Assembly (NCBI GenBank): GCA_041844835.1
Contig: JBGZBU010000024.1
Location: 1-6,199 of the forward strand
DNA length: 6,199 bases
DNA from: CAUUCX01 sp041844835
GTDB lineage: Bacteria; Bacillota; Clostridia; Peptostreptococcales; Anaerovoracaceae
Direction of reading: 5' to 3'
Shown here: piece by piece, positions 1 to 4,217 of the stretch
Layout: every line of letters begins with the position of its first letter
How positions within the stretch are numbered: the first letter of the stretch is position 1
Program-made: the position numbers and the translations under genes
Notes under the pieces: generated by a model
What the model saw: only the letters and a program-made list of their open reading frames with translations
What the model was told of the DNA's origin: nothing
The model's database searches: none

Positions 1-590
1 TATACCATCAAAGCGCCATGCATTGTATCTGAATTTTTTATAGCCTGCGACAGCATCAGCGCCCCGGCCGCGGTATTTTGGTACGGGTCAAGGAAATCCG
101 CAAAGCCGTAAGCCTCTGATAACCACTCGTGATTGAAGCTGCTAATCTGCATAAGCCCATAATCTCCGCCCTCCGATATCACATCCGCTCTATAATCGCT
201 CTCAACCTCTATCACCGCGAGAATCATCGCCATATCTATGTTGTAGTATGCCGCAAGCTCTCTTATGTGGTCTTGTAAGCTTTTATCAAGCGGTACATCG
301 TAGTATCTTTGCTGCGCAACTTCTATCGCTTCTGTGGTTGGCTCTGCTGTTGTTTCAGCCGCAGTAGTAGCAGGCAAGGTCACCATAATAACCCCCGCCG
401 CTTCCTGTGCACTCTGCGGCTCTGTCTTCGCAAATACAAGGTATATATTTATTAAAATGGACACTGCCAAAATCCCGAGCAGAACTACGGTTATACGCTT
501 GTATTTTCTTACTAAGTCTGATATATTATGTATGTGTGTGATTGGAGCGTTTCCGATGTAGGTGCGCTCTTTTTTTGTATAAAATTTCAT
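1..590 (-). CDS. Membrane-anchored lytic transglycosylase (SLT/lysozyme-like fold), 3' end outside window
   Basis: This would cleave the glycan backbone of peptidoglycan outside the membrane. The 196 visible codons start at an ATG preceded by AAGGAG (602-607), which overlaps the stop codon of the upstream gene. In order: a short basic cytoplasmic tail (1-32), one membrane segment (about 33-53), a Thr/Glu/Ala-rich linker (about 56-95), then an SLT domain from about 100. The domain shows the family pattern: the IEVES motif places the catalytic Glu at residue 130, followed by GDYGLMQIS at 142-150 and the AAGALML helix near 174. The membrane segment lacks a clear cleavage site, so I read it as a signal anchor. 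It is the last visible gene of the leftward operon. Similar anchored SLT proteins occur in phages and conjugative elements of Clostridia; here it could aid lysis or wall passage. The domain call is firm, the role is inferred. Confidence 0.88.
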   Translation of the reverse strand, partial: MKFYTKKERTYIGNAPITHIHNISDLVRKYKRITVVLLGILAVSILINIYLVFAKTEPQSAQEAAGVIMVTLPATTAAETTAEPTTEAIEVAQQRYYDVPLDKSLQDHIRELAAYYNIDMAMILAVIEVESDYRADVISEGGDYGLMQISSFNHEWLSEAYGFADFLDPYQNTAAGALMLSQAIKNSDTMHGALMV

Positions 591-605
591 CTTTTTCGTA
601 TCTCC

Positions 606-902
606 TTATACCGTTACTGCTGTGGTAATCGCTCCGTTGGCTTCAAGCTCCGACAGCATAGCAGTAAGCACTTCTCTTTTTTCTTCATTTCTAAAGCAAA
701 GCTTTTCCAGCCAATCCTCATAGTCCAAACTTTCGTCGCCTCTTATCTTTCCTGTAATCGTGCCATAAATATCATTTGGCAAAATATATAGATCGTAGTG
801 GAACCGAAAACAGTTGGTGATCTCTTTCCTAAAACCGTTTGGCGTTTCAACAAAGCCAGCCGCCTTTAGCTTTTCCTCGTTAATTGCTATAATTTGCAAC
901 AT
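606..902 (-). CDS. Hypothetical protein, 98 aa
   Basis: I do not recognise this family. The start ATG has an AAGAGG-type ribosome binding site 8 bases upstream, and the stop codon is fused to the ribosome binding site of the transglycosylase gene (TAAGGAG). This supports real, coupled expression in the leftward operon. The protein is soluble and mixed alpha/beta by appearance: an N-terminal 'INEEKLKAAGF' stretch, a central aromatic part rich in Tyr and Phe (about residues 30-48), and an acidic helical C-terminal half (about 55-90). No signal peptide or membrane segment is visible. Small proteins of this kind are common in phage early regions; no function is proposed. Confidence 0.72.
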   Translation of the reverse strand: MLQIIAINEEKLKAAGFVETPNGFRKEITNCFRFHYDLYILPNDIYGTITGKIRGDESLDYEDWLEKLCFRNEEKREVLTAMLSELEANGAITTAVTV

Positions 903-946
903 TCTATAAACCTCTTAATAAACTTTTTCGTTTTAGTTTCCGCCCC

Positions 947-1159
947 CTACTCCACAAATGCATCCAGGAATTCTCTGAGATGCTCCTTCTTGTATAAGAC
1001 CTTCCCGGTCTTGGTCTTGTTGACTTTGATGATTTTCAGCCCCATATCCCTGAAACGGTCAAGGGCTCTTATACTGCAACCGGTCCATGCGGCCGCTTCC
1101 TCCGGCGTTAGATACTCTTTTTCGCCTATGCTACACAGTGTGCTGTTTTTATCTGCCAT
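947..1159 (-). CDS. Excisionase/MerR-like winged helix-turn-helix protein, 70 aa
   Basis: A small DNA-binding protein. After a polar N-terminus, residues 16-68 follow the pattern of the excisionase/AlpA-type HTH_17 family: 'YLTPEEAAAWTG' as the first helices, 'SIRALDRFRDMG' as the recognition helix, a beta wing carrying Lys residues ('VNKTKTGKVLYKK'), and the closing helix 'EHLREFLDAF'. Family length is usually 55-75 residues, so this looks complete. An AGGAGG site that begins inside the stop codon of the upstream DUF7666 gene sits just before the ATG, so translation is probably coupled. In this setting it could be a recombination directionality factor or a transcription regulator; no integrase is visible nearby to settle which. 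Confidence 0.8.
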   Translation of the reverse strand: MADKNSTLCSIGEKEYLTPEEAAAWTGCSIRALDRFRDMGLKIIKVNKTKTGKVLYKKEHLREFLDAFVE

Positions 1160-1168
1160 ACAAGCCTC

Positions 1169-1864
1169 CTATTCTTCGCCGACATCTATCCCTGTTATTA
1201 GTCTAAATTTTTCCGGGTCAAAATTTGGGATCGCCTTAATGATTGCTTTTTCTTTATCTGTTAAGCTTTTCCACCATTCATTGCAGCAATCGCGAGTTTC
1301 TCTGATTTTGAGATAACCGCCCGTGGTTTTATATTCAGGATGATTTTCCTTTTCTTCATCAGTCATATCTTTCGATTCAACCCACGCAATAGACCCTAAA
1401 TCAATGTTGTTCAGCATTTTATAAGCTTTTGACTTTCTCCATTCTTCCAGTGTGACGTTGGATAGTTTGTCAAAAAACATGATTGGTTTATCGATGGTGT
1501 TAAAGCAACCTACGCAATTTGAAGCCAGGTTCCAATCGCCGGTGTTGCAAAGTCCAGTGCAGGCTTTTCCAGTATTGACAAGATCAAGAACTTCATGCCA
1601 AGAGAGTTCACGAACAATTTTTATTTTATTTGTGCAGTGCTTATTTCCACCATCTTCAAAGTCAAGCTCACCATAGGCTTCAATTTCAGCGACTTTGTTA
1701 TCAGAATCAAATCTGTAATACTGGAAACAATCAGCAGCTTTTTCACAAAAATGGAATCCTCTTACACAAATAACGGGTTTTTCTTCCATTTCATAAGTCT
1801 TTCCGACTTCATACTGCATATCTTTACAAGTCCAATCTGAATTGAATACTTTGTATCCTTTCAT
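1169..1864 (-). CDS. DUF7666-type phage protein with a shortened NTGD repeat, 231 aa
   Basis: The N-terminal 'MKGYKVFNSDWTC' and 'GFHFC' motifs and the Glu-rich strand 'KVAEIEAYGELD' match a family I recall as DUF7666, found in phages and prophages; biochemical function unknown. Residues 104-122 hold a remnant of an Asn-Thr-Gly-Asp-type repeat ('NTGDWNLAS', then 'GCFNT'), which in many relatives is a longer run. The C-terminal part (about 127-228) has the conserved 'WVESKDMTDEEK', 'HPEYKTTGGYLK' and 'IPNFDPEKFRLITGI' motifs of the same phage proteins. Eleven cysteines are unusual for 231 residues. The ATG is preceded by AGGAGG and overlaps the stop of the upstream RHH gene (ATGA), so it is coupled to it. 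The family call comes from memory of motifs, without a search. Confidence 0.8.
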   Translation of the reverse strand: MKGYKVFNSDWTCKDMQYEVGKTYEMEEKPVICVRGFHFCEKAADCFQYYRFDSDNKVAEIEAYGELDFEDGGNKHCTNKIKIVRELSWHEVLDLVNTGKACTGLCNTGDWNLASNCVGCFNTIDKPIMFFDKLSNVTLEEWRKSKAYKMLNNIDLGSIAWVESKDMTDEEKENHPEYKTTGGYLKIRETRDCCNEWWKSLTDKEKAIIKAIPNFDPEKFRLITGIDVGEE

Positions 1865-2010
1865 TTTTCCTCCTGTTTTTGTTTTTCATTGAAGTAATCC
1901 CAAATAAGCATCAGGATAAATCCCGTCATTGTGTGTCCTGTGCGTTCCGCTTCGTCTTTCAGCCGCTTTTTCAATTCTCGCGGTAGCCTAAGTATCAATG
2001 CTTCTTTCAT
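1861..2010 (-). CDS. Arc-like ribbon-helix-helix DNA-binding protein, 49 aa
   Basis: First gene of the left operon. It has a complete ribbon-helix-helix layout: a beta strand at residues 2-9 (MKEALILRL), a Pro cap, helix A 11-24 rich in Lys/Arg ('RELKKRLKDEAERTG'), a turn, and helix B 27-43. RHH proteins dimerise, insert the paired strand into the major groove and usually repress their own promoter. The ATG has an AGAAGGA site upstream, and the TGA overlaps the next ATG. A strong promoter and repeated ATATCC boxes lie directly upstream, so autoregulation is likely (inference). It resembles the 46-aa RHH protein at 2407-2547 (shared '[LI]RL[PS][RK]EL[HK]K[RK]LK'), suggesting duplication or shared ancestry. 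Confidence 0.85.
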   Translation of the reverse strand: MKEALILRLPRELKKRLKDEAERTGHTMTGFILMLIWDYFNEKQKQEEK

Positions 2011-2034
2011 TCTGCCGTCCTTCTTTTCGCAATT

Positions 2035-2174
2035 TAGATATCCATTCGATATATCTAATGTATCCTATTATGGATATCTTGTCAATATCCTTTTTGCACC
2101 TTTTTTTATTGATATATTTTTGATATCCTGTTTGTGTGGAGGTGCAATATGGGCGAAATTTATAGATATCCATT
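2035..2174. repeat. Cluster of ATATCC boxes around the second divergent control region
   Basis: AGATATCCA occurs at 2036-2044 and 2164-2172 in direct orientation and as its exact reverse complement at 2071-2079. The first and third copies extend to a 12-base exact direct repeat (TAGATATCCATT, 2035-2046 and 2163-2174). Related boxes are GTATCC (2060-2065), AATATCC (2084-2090) and GATATCC (2122-2127ish). The boxes surround the leftward promoter and the 5' end of the plus-strand RHH gene. This is the layout of an operator array for RHH regulators; which of the four RHH proteins binds cannot be read from the sequence. Confidence 0.6.
2057..2085 (-). promoter_or_regulatory. Leftward sigma-A promoter of the RHH-DUF7666-HTH-SLT operon
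   Basis: Read on the minus strand there is a perfect -35 TTGACA (2080-2085), a 17-base spacer (2063-2079) and a -10 TACATT (2057-2062). Transcription would start near 2050, giving a leader of about 40 bases before the ATG at 2010. A dyad TATCC-N6-GGATA (2061-2076) lies across the spacer and -10, the expected position for a repressor site. Confidence 0.72.
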
Positions 2175-2304
2175 GAAGATCGACGCCGAAGTGATGGACG
2201 GCATTAAAGCTCTTGCCGAGGAGCATTCCCGTTCTGTGAACAAGGAAATTGAGTTTGCTCTGAAACAGTACATAAAAGCTCATACTTCTCAAGAAAAAGA
2301 TTGA
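2149..2304 (+). CDS. Arc-like ribbon-helix-helix protein, 51 aa, plus strand
   Basis: A complete small RHH protein: beta strand about 4-11 ('IYRYPLKI'), helix A 13-26 ('AEVMDGIKALAEEHS'), turn with Ser-Val-Asn, and helix B 30-43 ('NKEIEFALKQYIKA'). The 'SVNKEIEFALKQYI' part is typical of the Arc/Mnt type. A clean GGAGG (2138-2142) lies 6 bases before the ATG. The gene is divergent from the 49-aa RHH operon across the ATATCC box cluster, and one box lies inside its first codons, suggesting auto- or cross-repression (inference). I found no convincing rightward -35/-10 pair; TTGATA at 2109-2114 is the best partial match. Its last 101 bases overlap the minus-strand RHH gene 2204-2410 in convergent orientation. 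Too short to show in a simple long-ORF search, but structure and ribosome site both support it. Confidence 0.82.
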   Translation: MGEIYRYPLKIDAEVMDGIKALAEEHSRSVNKEIEFALKQYIKAHTSQEKD

Positions 2305-2410
2305 TTCCTTTGATTATCCCCTCATTTACCGAGATTCCAAGTCTGTCAGTTACGGCTTCGAGTCTCTTCTTTAATTGTTCGGGGATTTGTAGTAAAACTT
2401 TCCTTTTCAT
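2204..2410 (-). CDS. Ribbon-helix-helix protein with extended tail, 68 aa
   Basis: Residues 2-43 form an RHH fold: strand 'RKVLLQIP', helix A 11-24 ('EQLKKRLEAVTDRLG'), turn 'ISVNEG', helix B 31-43 ('IIKGINLFLEKYE'). The ATG follows AGGAGG closely and overlaps the TGA of the upstream 46-aa RHH gene, so the two are coupled. Residues 36 to the end are encoded opposite the 3' two thirds of the plus-strand RHH gene. The tail after about residue 44 (with 'SEQTQFPCSQNG') looks non-family and is probably read-through into the antisense of the neighbour, caused by loss of the original stop when the two genes were brought together (inference). The functional RHH core seems intact. Confidence 0.8.
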   Translation of the reverse strand: MKRKVLLQIPEQLKKRLEAVTDRLGISVNEGIIKGINLFLEKYELLCTVSEQTQFPCSQNGNAPRQEL

Positions 2411-2547
2411 TCCGCCTCCTTTGCTTTCATTGCATCTTCCAGTTTCATATTGATTAGTGTATTTAGGGTGAATCCCCTGTCTTTCGCCTCGGCTTTGAGT
2501 TTTTTGTGTAGTTCCTTACTCAATCGGAGCGTTGTCGTTATTTTCAT
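2407..2547 (-). CDS. Arc-like ribbon-helix-helix protein, 46 aa
   Basis: A minimal RHH regulator: beta strand 2-9 ('KITTTLRLS'), helix A 10-24 with many Lys ('KELHKKLKAEAKDRG'), turn 'FTLNT', helix B 31-44. An AAGGAGG site stands 4 bases before the ATG, and the stop overlaps the start of the 68-aa RHH gene (ATGA). The two therefore form a coupled pair. It starts back to back with the plus-strand Trp-repeat gene, whose promoter -35 lies just upstream of its start codon. Binding there by this or a related RHH protein could affect both directions. No clear promoter of its own is visible; it is probably read from the Cro-like operon upstream. Confidence 0.83.
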   Translation of the reverse strand: MKITTTLRLSKELHKKLKAEAKDRGFTLNTLINMKLEDAMKAKEAE

Positions 2548-2577
2548 TTGTCCTCCTTGCGTTTGTTATGTTATAAT
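2548..2577 (+). promoter_or_regulatory. Rightward extended -10 promoter of the Trp-repeat gene
   Basis: TTGTCC (2548-2553), an 18-base spacer, and TATAAT (2572-2577) preceded by TGT, i.e. an extended -10. The start site would be near 2584, only about 12 bases before the ATG at 2596, so the leader is very short and the ribosome site (AAAAGGAAA, 2582-2590) sits at the transcript's 5' end. Confidence 0.65.
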
Positions 2578-2595
2578 CTCCAAAAGGAAACTGTT

Positions 2596-2940
2596 ATGAT
2601 TTGGGGCGATTTGAAAAATTTTACTTGGGGCGAACTCAGATGCTTCACTTGGAAAGAGCTTGAAAACTTACAAACTTTGGATTTACTCATCAAGGCAAAA
2701 AACTCACCTGACATCCCTGCGGAAGTTGCACAAAAACTCGAAAATTTAGTAGCTTCAAAACTAAAACTTGCAGGGCTTGATTTATCATCCTCAAAAACCA
2801 AATTCCCAAAATTAGAAAAATCTGCGTCAATCATTGATTGGGTTTTGAGGATTAAAGGCTTTGCGGATTTATCCGAATGGATTACCCCCGCCATCCAAGA
2901 TGTAATTGAATTTTTAATACAACACTTCAACTCTCTATGA
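2596..2940 (+). CDS. Small protein with N-terminal Trp octapeptide repeats, 114 aa
   Basis: Function unknown. I place the start at the ATG at 2596, after an AAAAGGAAA site and just downstream of a clear promoter, not at the in-frame TTG at 2548, which lies within the promoter. Residues 3-26 are three tandem octapeptides with Trp at 3, 11 and 19, Leu at 6, 14 and 22, and Phe/Phe/Leu at 9, 17 and 25 (pattern W-x-[DE]-L-x-x-[FL]-[TQ]), and a fading fourth unit follows. The middle (36-75) is polar with Pro and Ser; the C-terminal part (79-111) is a likely amphipathic helix pair ('IIDWVLRIKGF', 'IQDVIEFLIQHF'). No membrane segment is obvious. The gene lies antisense to the leftward direction with its own promoter, and its end overlaps the 87-aa minus-strand gene by 14 bases, like an inserted cargo gene. 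Confidence 0.75.
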   Translation: MIWGDLKNFTWGELRCFTWKELENLQTLDLLIKAKNSPDIPAEVAQKLENLVASKLKLAGLDLSSSKTKFPKLEKSASIIDWVLRIKGFADLSEWITPAIQDVIEFLIQHFNSL

Positions 2941-3190
2941 CTCTGGTATCCTCCAGCGCACTTTCAACAGCGTTATTTTCACCCCTCTCCCCCGATTCAG
3001 ATCGTTGCGACCAAGTGTCTTTCAGCAGTTTGAATACAATGTATCTCAATACGCGTTCTTTGAAAGGCACGTCATCATCAAAGACCTCCCCAAGCTTGTG
3101 GAGCACCGCTCCATCAACAAGCGAGTAATTCCTTTTGAGTCGCTCCTCATCAAGTAGTTTTACTGCCTCGTCAGTCAATTCGATTTTCAT
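2927..3190 (-). CDS. Hypothetical protein, 87 aa
   Basis: I do not recognise the family. The start at 3190 is chosen because AGGAGG stands 4-5 bases before this ATG; the in-frame ATG at 3205 lies upstream of that site and would waste it. The protein begins with a short strand and a helix ('MKIELTDEAVKLLDEERL'), continues with a region containing 'LVDGAVLHKLGEVFDDD' and a basic helix 'FKERVLRYIVFKLLKDTW' (about 47-65), and ends in a charged, probably disordered tail of about 22 residues. It follows the Cro-like gene, with a palindromic box in the gap between them, so it is likely part of the early leftward operon. The stop overlaps the end of the convergent Trp-repeat gene. Confidence 0.7.
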   Translation of the reverse strand: MKIELTDEAVKLLDEERLKRNYSLVDGAVLHKLGEVFDDDVPFKERVLRYIVFKLLKDTWSQRSESGERGENNAVESALEDTRVIES

Positions 3191-3208
3191 TAGGCCTCCT
3201 GTCATTTT

Positions 3209-3223
3209 GTGAATTCAATTCAC
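3209..3223. promoter_or_regulatory. Perfect 7-1-7 palindrome (GTGAATT C AATTCAC), candidate repressor operator
   Basis: Both halves are exact. It overlaps the stop codon of the Cro-like gene and lies just upstream of the ribosome site of the 87-aa gene. A similar site lies at the Cro-like promoter (3447-3461), so it is probably an operator of the S24 repressor and/or the Cro-like protein. Confidence 0.6.
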
Positions 3224-3429
3224 TCGTTAGCTAAAAAAAATAATTTGATTTGCTCTGATGTCAAACTTAAAACATCAGATAATATTGTGATTTCAGAGGC
3301 TTTAAATTCGGATTTGTTGTTAATTTTCGCCGACAAGGCTTCTCTTGTAATCCCAATCTGTTGAGCGATGAATTCCAACTTCAGACCTTTTTTATTGATA
3401 GCATCTTTTAGTCTTATTGTGTCTGTAAT
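3220..3429 (-). CDS. Cro-like helix-turn-helix regulator with probable ATT start, 69 aa
   Basis: A small HTH protein divergent from the S24 repressor. After an N-terminal helix ('TDTIRLKDAINKKG'), residues about 17-38 form the helix-turn-helix ('LEFIAQQIGITREALSAKI'), followed by 'NNKSEFKASEI', a motif I associate with Clostridia phage Cro-like proteins, and a final helix. The start is unusual. The upstream in-frame ATG (3534) precedes a perfect promoter and cannot be on the transcript. The only codon at the right distance (7 bases) from a strong AGGAGG (3437-3442) is ATT, at the position where relatives have Met before Thr-Asp-Thr. The next in-frame candidates (CTG, TTG) would cut into the first helix. 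It is probably the lytic-side regulator; the ATT start is inferred, or marks a mutation or sequencing error. Confidence 0.8.
   Translation of the reverse strand: MTDTIRLKDAINKKGLKLEFIAQQIGITREALSAKINNKSEFKASEITILSDVLSLTSEQIKLFFLANE
3237..3264 (-). promoter_or_regulatory. Possible internal leftward promoter at the end of the Cro-like gene
   Basis: On the minus strand TTGACA (3259-3264), a 16-base spacer and TATTTT (3237-3242). It would start transcription just before the palindrome at 3209-3223 and serve the 87-aa gene. The -35 is consensus, but the -10 sits in an A/T run and the whole lies within a coding region, so it may be chance. Confidence 0.35.
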
Positions 3430-3436
3430 AGTATCC

Positions 3437-3442
3437 CCTCCT
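3437..3442 (-). promoter_or_regulatory. Ribosome binding site that decides the Cro-like start
   Basis: AGGAGG on the minus strand, within a longer AAAGGAGGGG run, lies 7 bases from the ATT at 3429-3427. No ATG, GTG or TTG stands in frame within useful reach, so this site points to a non-standard start. Confidence 0.75.
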
Positions 3443-3446
3443 TTTG

Positions 3447-3461
3447 TTGAATTTAGTTCAC
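3447..3461. promoter_or_regulatory. Imperfect palindromic operator over the Cro-like transcription start
   Basis: TTGAATT T AGTTCAC, a 7-1-7 dyad closely matching the perfect palindrome at 3209-3223. It lies 7 bases downstream of the -10 of the leftward promoter, where a bound repressor would block initiation. A third, weaker half-site GTGAATT is at 3483-3489 in the promoter spacer. Confidence 0.55.
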
Positions 3462-3468
3462 TATCGAG

Positions 3469-3497
3469 ATTATACTCTCGCCGTGAATTTGTGTCAA
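3469..3497 (-). promoter_or_regulatory. Leftward (Cro-side) promoter, perfect consensus
   Basis: On the minus strand TTGACA (3492-3497), a 17-base spacer and TATAAT (3469-3474). Transcription would begin near 3462, about 33 bases before the ATT start. Such a strong promoter needs tight repression in the lysogen, which fits the surrounding GTGAATT boxes. Confidence 0.88.
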
Positions 3498-3515
3498 CAC
3501 TTTTCGAGAAAAAAG

Positions 3516-3544
3516 TTGAAAATTTTTCGCACACATTGTATAAT
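3516..3544 (+). promoter_or_regulatory. Rightward promoter of the S24 repressor operon
   Basis: TTGAAA (3516-3521), a 17-base spacer and TATAAT (3539-3544). The start would be near 3551, directly before the AGGAGG of the repressor gene. The -35 elements of this and the leftward promoter are back to back, 18 bases apart, so one bound regulator could influence both. Confidence 0.85.
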
Positions 3545-3564
3545 TGCGGATGAAAGGAGGGAAA

Positions 3565-4200
3565 ATGCTTAAACTATATGAGAACATAAAAAAATTAAGA
3601 ATCAAAAATGATATGTCACAAGGTGATTTGGCTCAAAAAGTTGGTTACAAAGACAGAACCTCCATCGCAAAAATAGAGGCTGGAAATGTTGATTTGTCTC
3701 AAAGTAAAATTGTTGCTTTTGCCCGAGCCCTCGGCGTTTCCCCCGCCTACCTGATGGGATGGGATGAGGAAGCCCATAATAAAGCCTTCGCCGATGCCAT
3801 CCTCATCGAAATGCCTGAATCCGTTCTTATTCCTGTGTATGGAAAAATTAAAGCAGGAGTCCCCCTCGAAGCGATCGAGGACGTCGAAGAGCATATCGAT
3901 GTGCCAGCGAAGTGGATTGAGTCAGGGCGAAAGATTATCGGTCTGAAAGTGGACGGCGATAGTATGTACCCGAAGTATTTCGACGGCGATATTGTCGTTT
4001 TAGAGTGTGATATTGACTATTATTCGGGCGATGACTGCGCTGTGTATGTAAATGGCTACGAGGCTACCATCAAACAAATTAAATGGATTGATGACGGGAT
4101 CGAGCTAATCCCTATCAACACGGTATATCCGCCAAAAAAATATAAAAAAGAAGATTTTTCAATTCTCGGTAAGGTGATCGAGATGCGAAGACGATTTTAA
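3565..4200 (+). CDS. CI/LexA-like phage repressor: HTH plus S24 autoprotease, 211 aa
   Basis: The master repressor of the element. The N-terminal HTH_3 domain spans about residues 4-65 ('SQGDLAQKVG' and 'TSIAKIEAG' being the two DNA-contact helices; 'ALGVSPAYLMGW' closes it). The C-terminal S24 peptidase domain spans about 88-208. It contains the self-cleavage bond Ala97-Gly98 in 'KIKAGVP', the catalytic Ser133 in 'VDGDSMYP' and the catalytic Lys170 in 'EATIKQIK'. All key residues are present, so RecA-stimulated self-cleavage on DNA damage is expected. The ATG at 3565 follows AAAGGAGG with 4 bases between; the in-frame TTG at 3544 lies in the -10 and is excluded. LexA itself is less likely: this HTH is the XRE phage type and the gene is divergent from a Cro-like gene. 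Confidence 0.93.
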   Translation: MLKLYENIKKLRIKNDMSQGDLAQKVGYKDRTSIAKIEAGNVDLSQSKIVAFARALGVSPAYLMGWDEEAHNKAFADAILIEMPESVLIPVYGKIKAGVPLEAIEDVEEHIDVPAKWIESGRKIIGLKVDGDSMYPKYFDGDIVVLECDIDYYSGDDCAVYVNGYEATIKQIKWIDDGIELIPINTVYPPKKYKKEDFSILGKVIEMRRRF

Positions 4201-4217
4201 TATTTGGGAGGGTTTTC

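Noticed and set aside
544..577. Possible rho-independent terminator on the plus strand (GAGCG ... CGCTC followed by a T run)
   Set aside because: The stem is only five pairs with a 15-base loop, it lies inside the 5' end of the transglycosylase gene on the other strand, and no plus-strand gene precedes it.
894..1840. Several plus-strand frames opposite the HTH and DUF7666 genes
   Set aside because: No ribosome sites and no recognisable motifs; the minus-strand genes are coupled and have clear family motifs.
2548..2595. TTG start at 2548 for the Trp-repeat gene
   Set aside because: This segment holds the gene's own promoter and ribosome site; the ATG at 2596 is properly spaced.
2571..2930. 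Open frame of 119 codons on the minus strand opposite the Trp-repeat gene
   Set aside because: No ribosome site, Ser/Lys/Phe-rich composition typical of an antisense shadow, and the plus-strand frame has promoter, ribosome site and repeat structure.
3191..3205. ATG at 3205 as start of the 87-aa gene
   Set aside because: The AGGAGG lies between it and the ATG at 3190, so only the latter is usable with that site.
3430..3534. Longer N-terminus for the Cro-like protein from the ATG at 3534
   Set aside because: The extra 35 codons contain the perfect TTGACA-17-TATAAT promoter, operator boxes and the ribosome site, and have no protein-like character; the transcript would start after this ATG.
3864..3880. 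Inverted repeat CCTCGA-N5-TCGAGG
   Set aside because: It lies within the repressor coding sequence at the linker next to the cleavage site, with no T run; explained by coding sequence.
3565..4200. Host LexA as identity of the S24 protein
   Set aside because: The N-terminal domain is an XRE-type HTH, not the LexA winged helix, and the gene is divergent from a Cro-like gene with phage-type operators.
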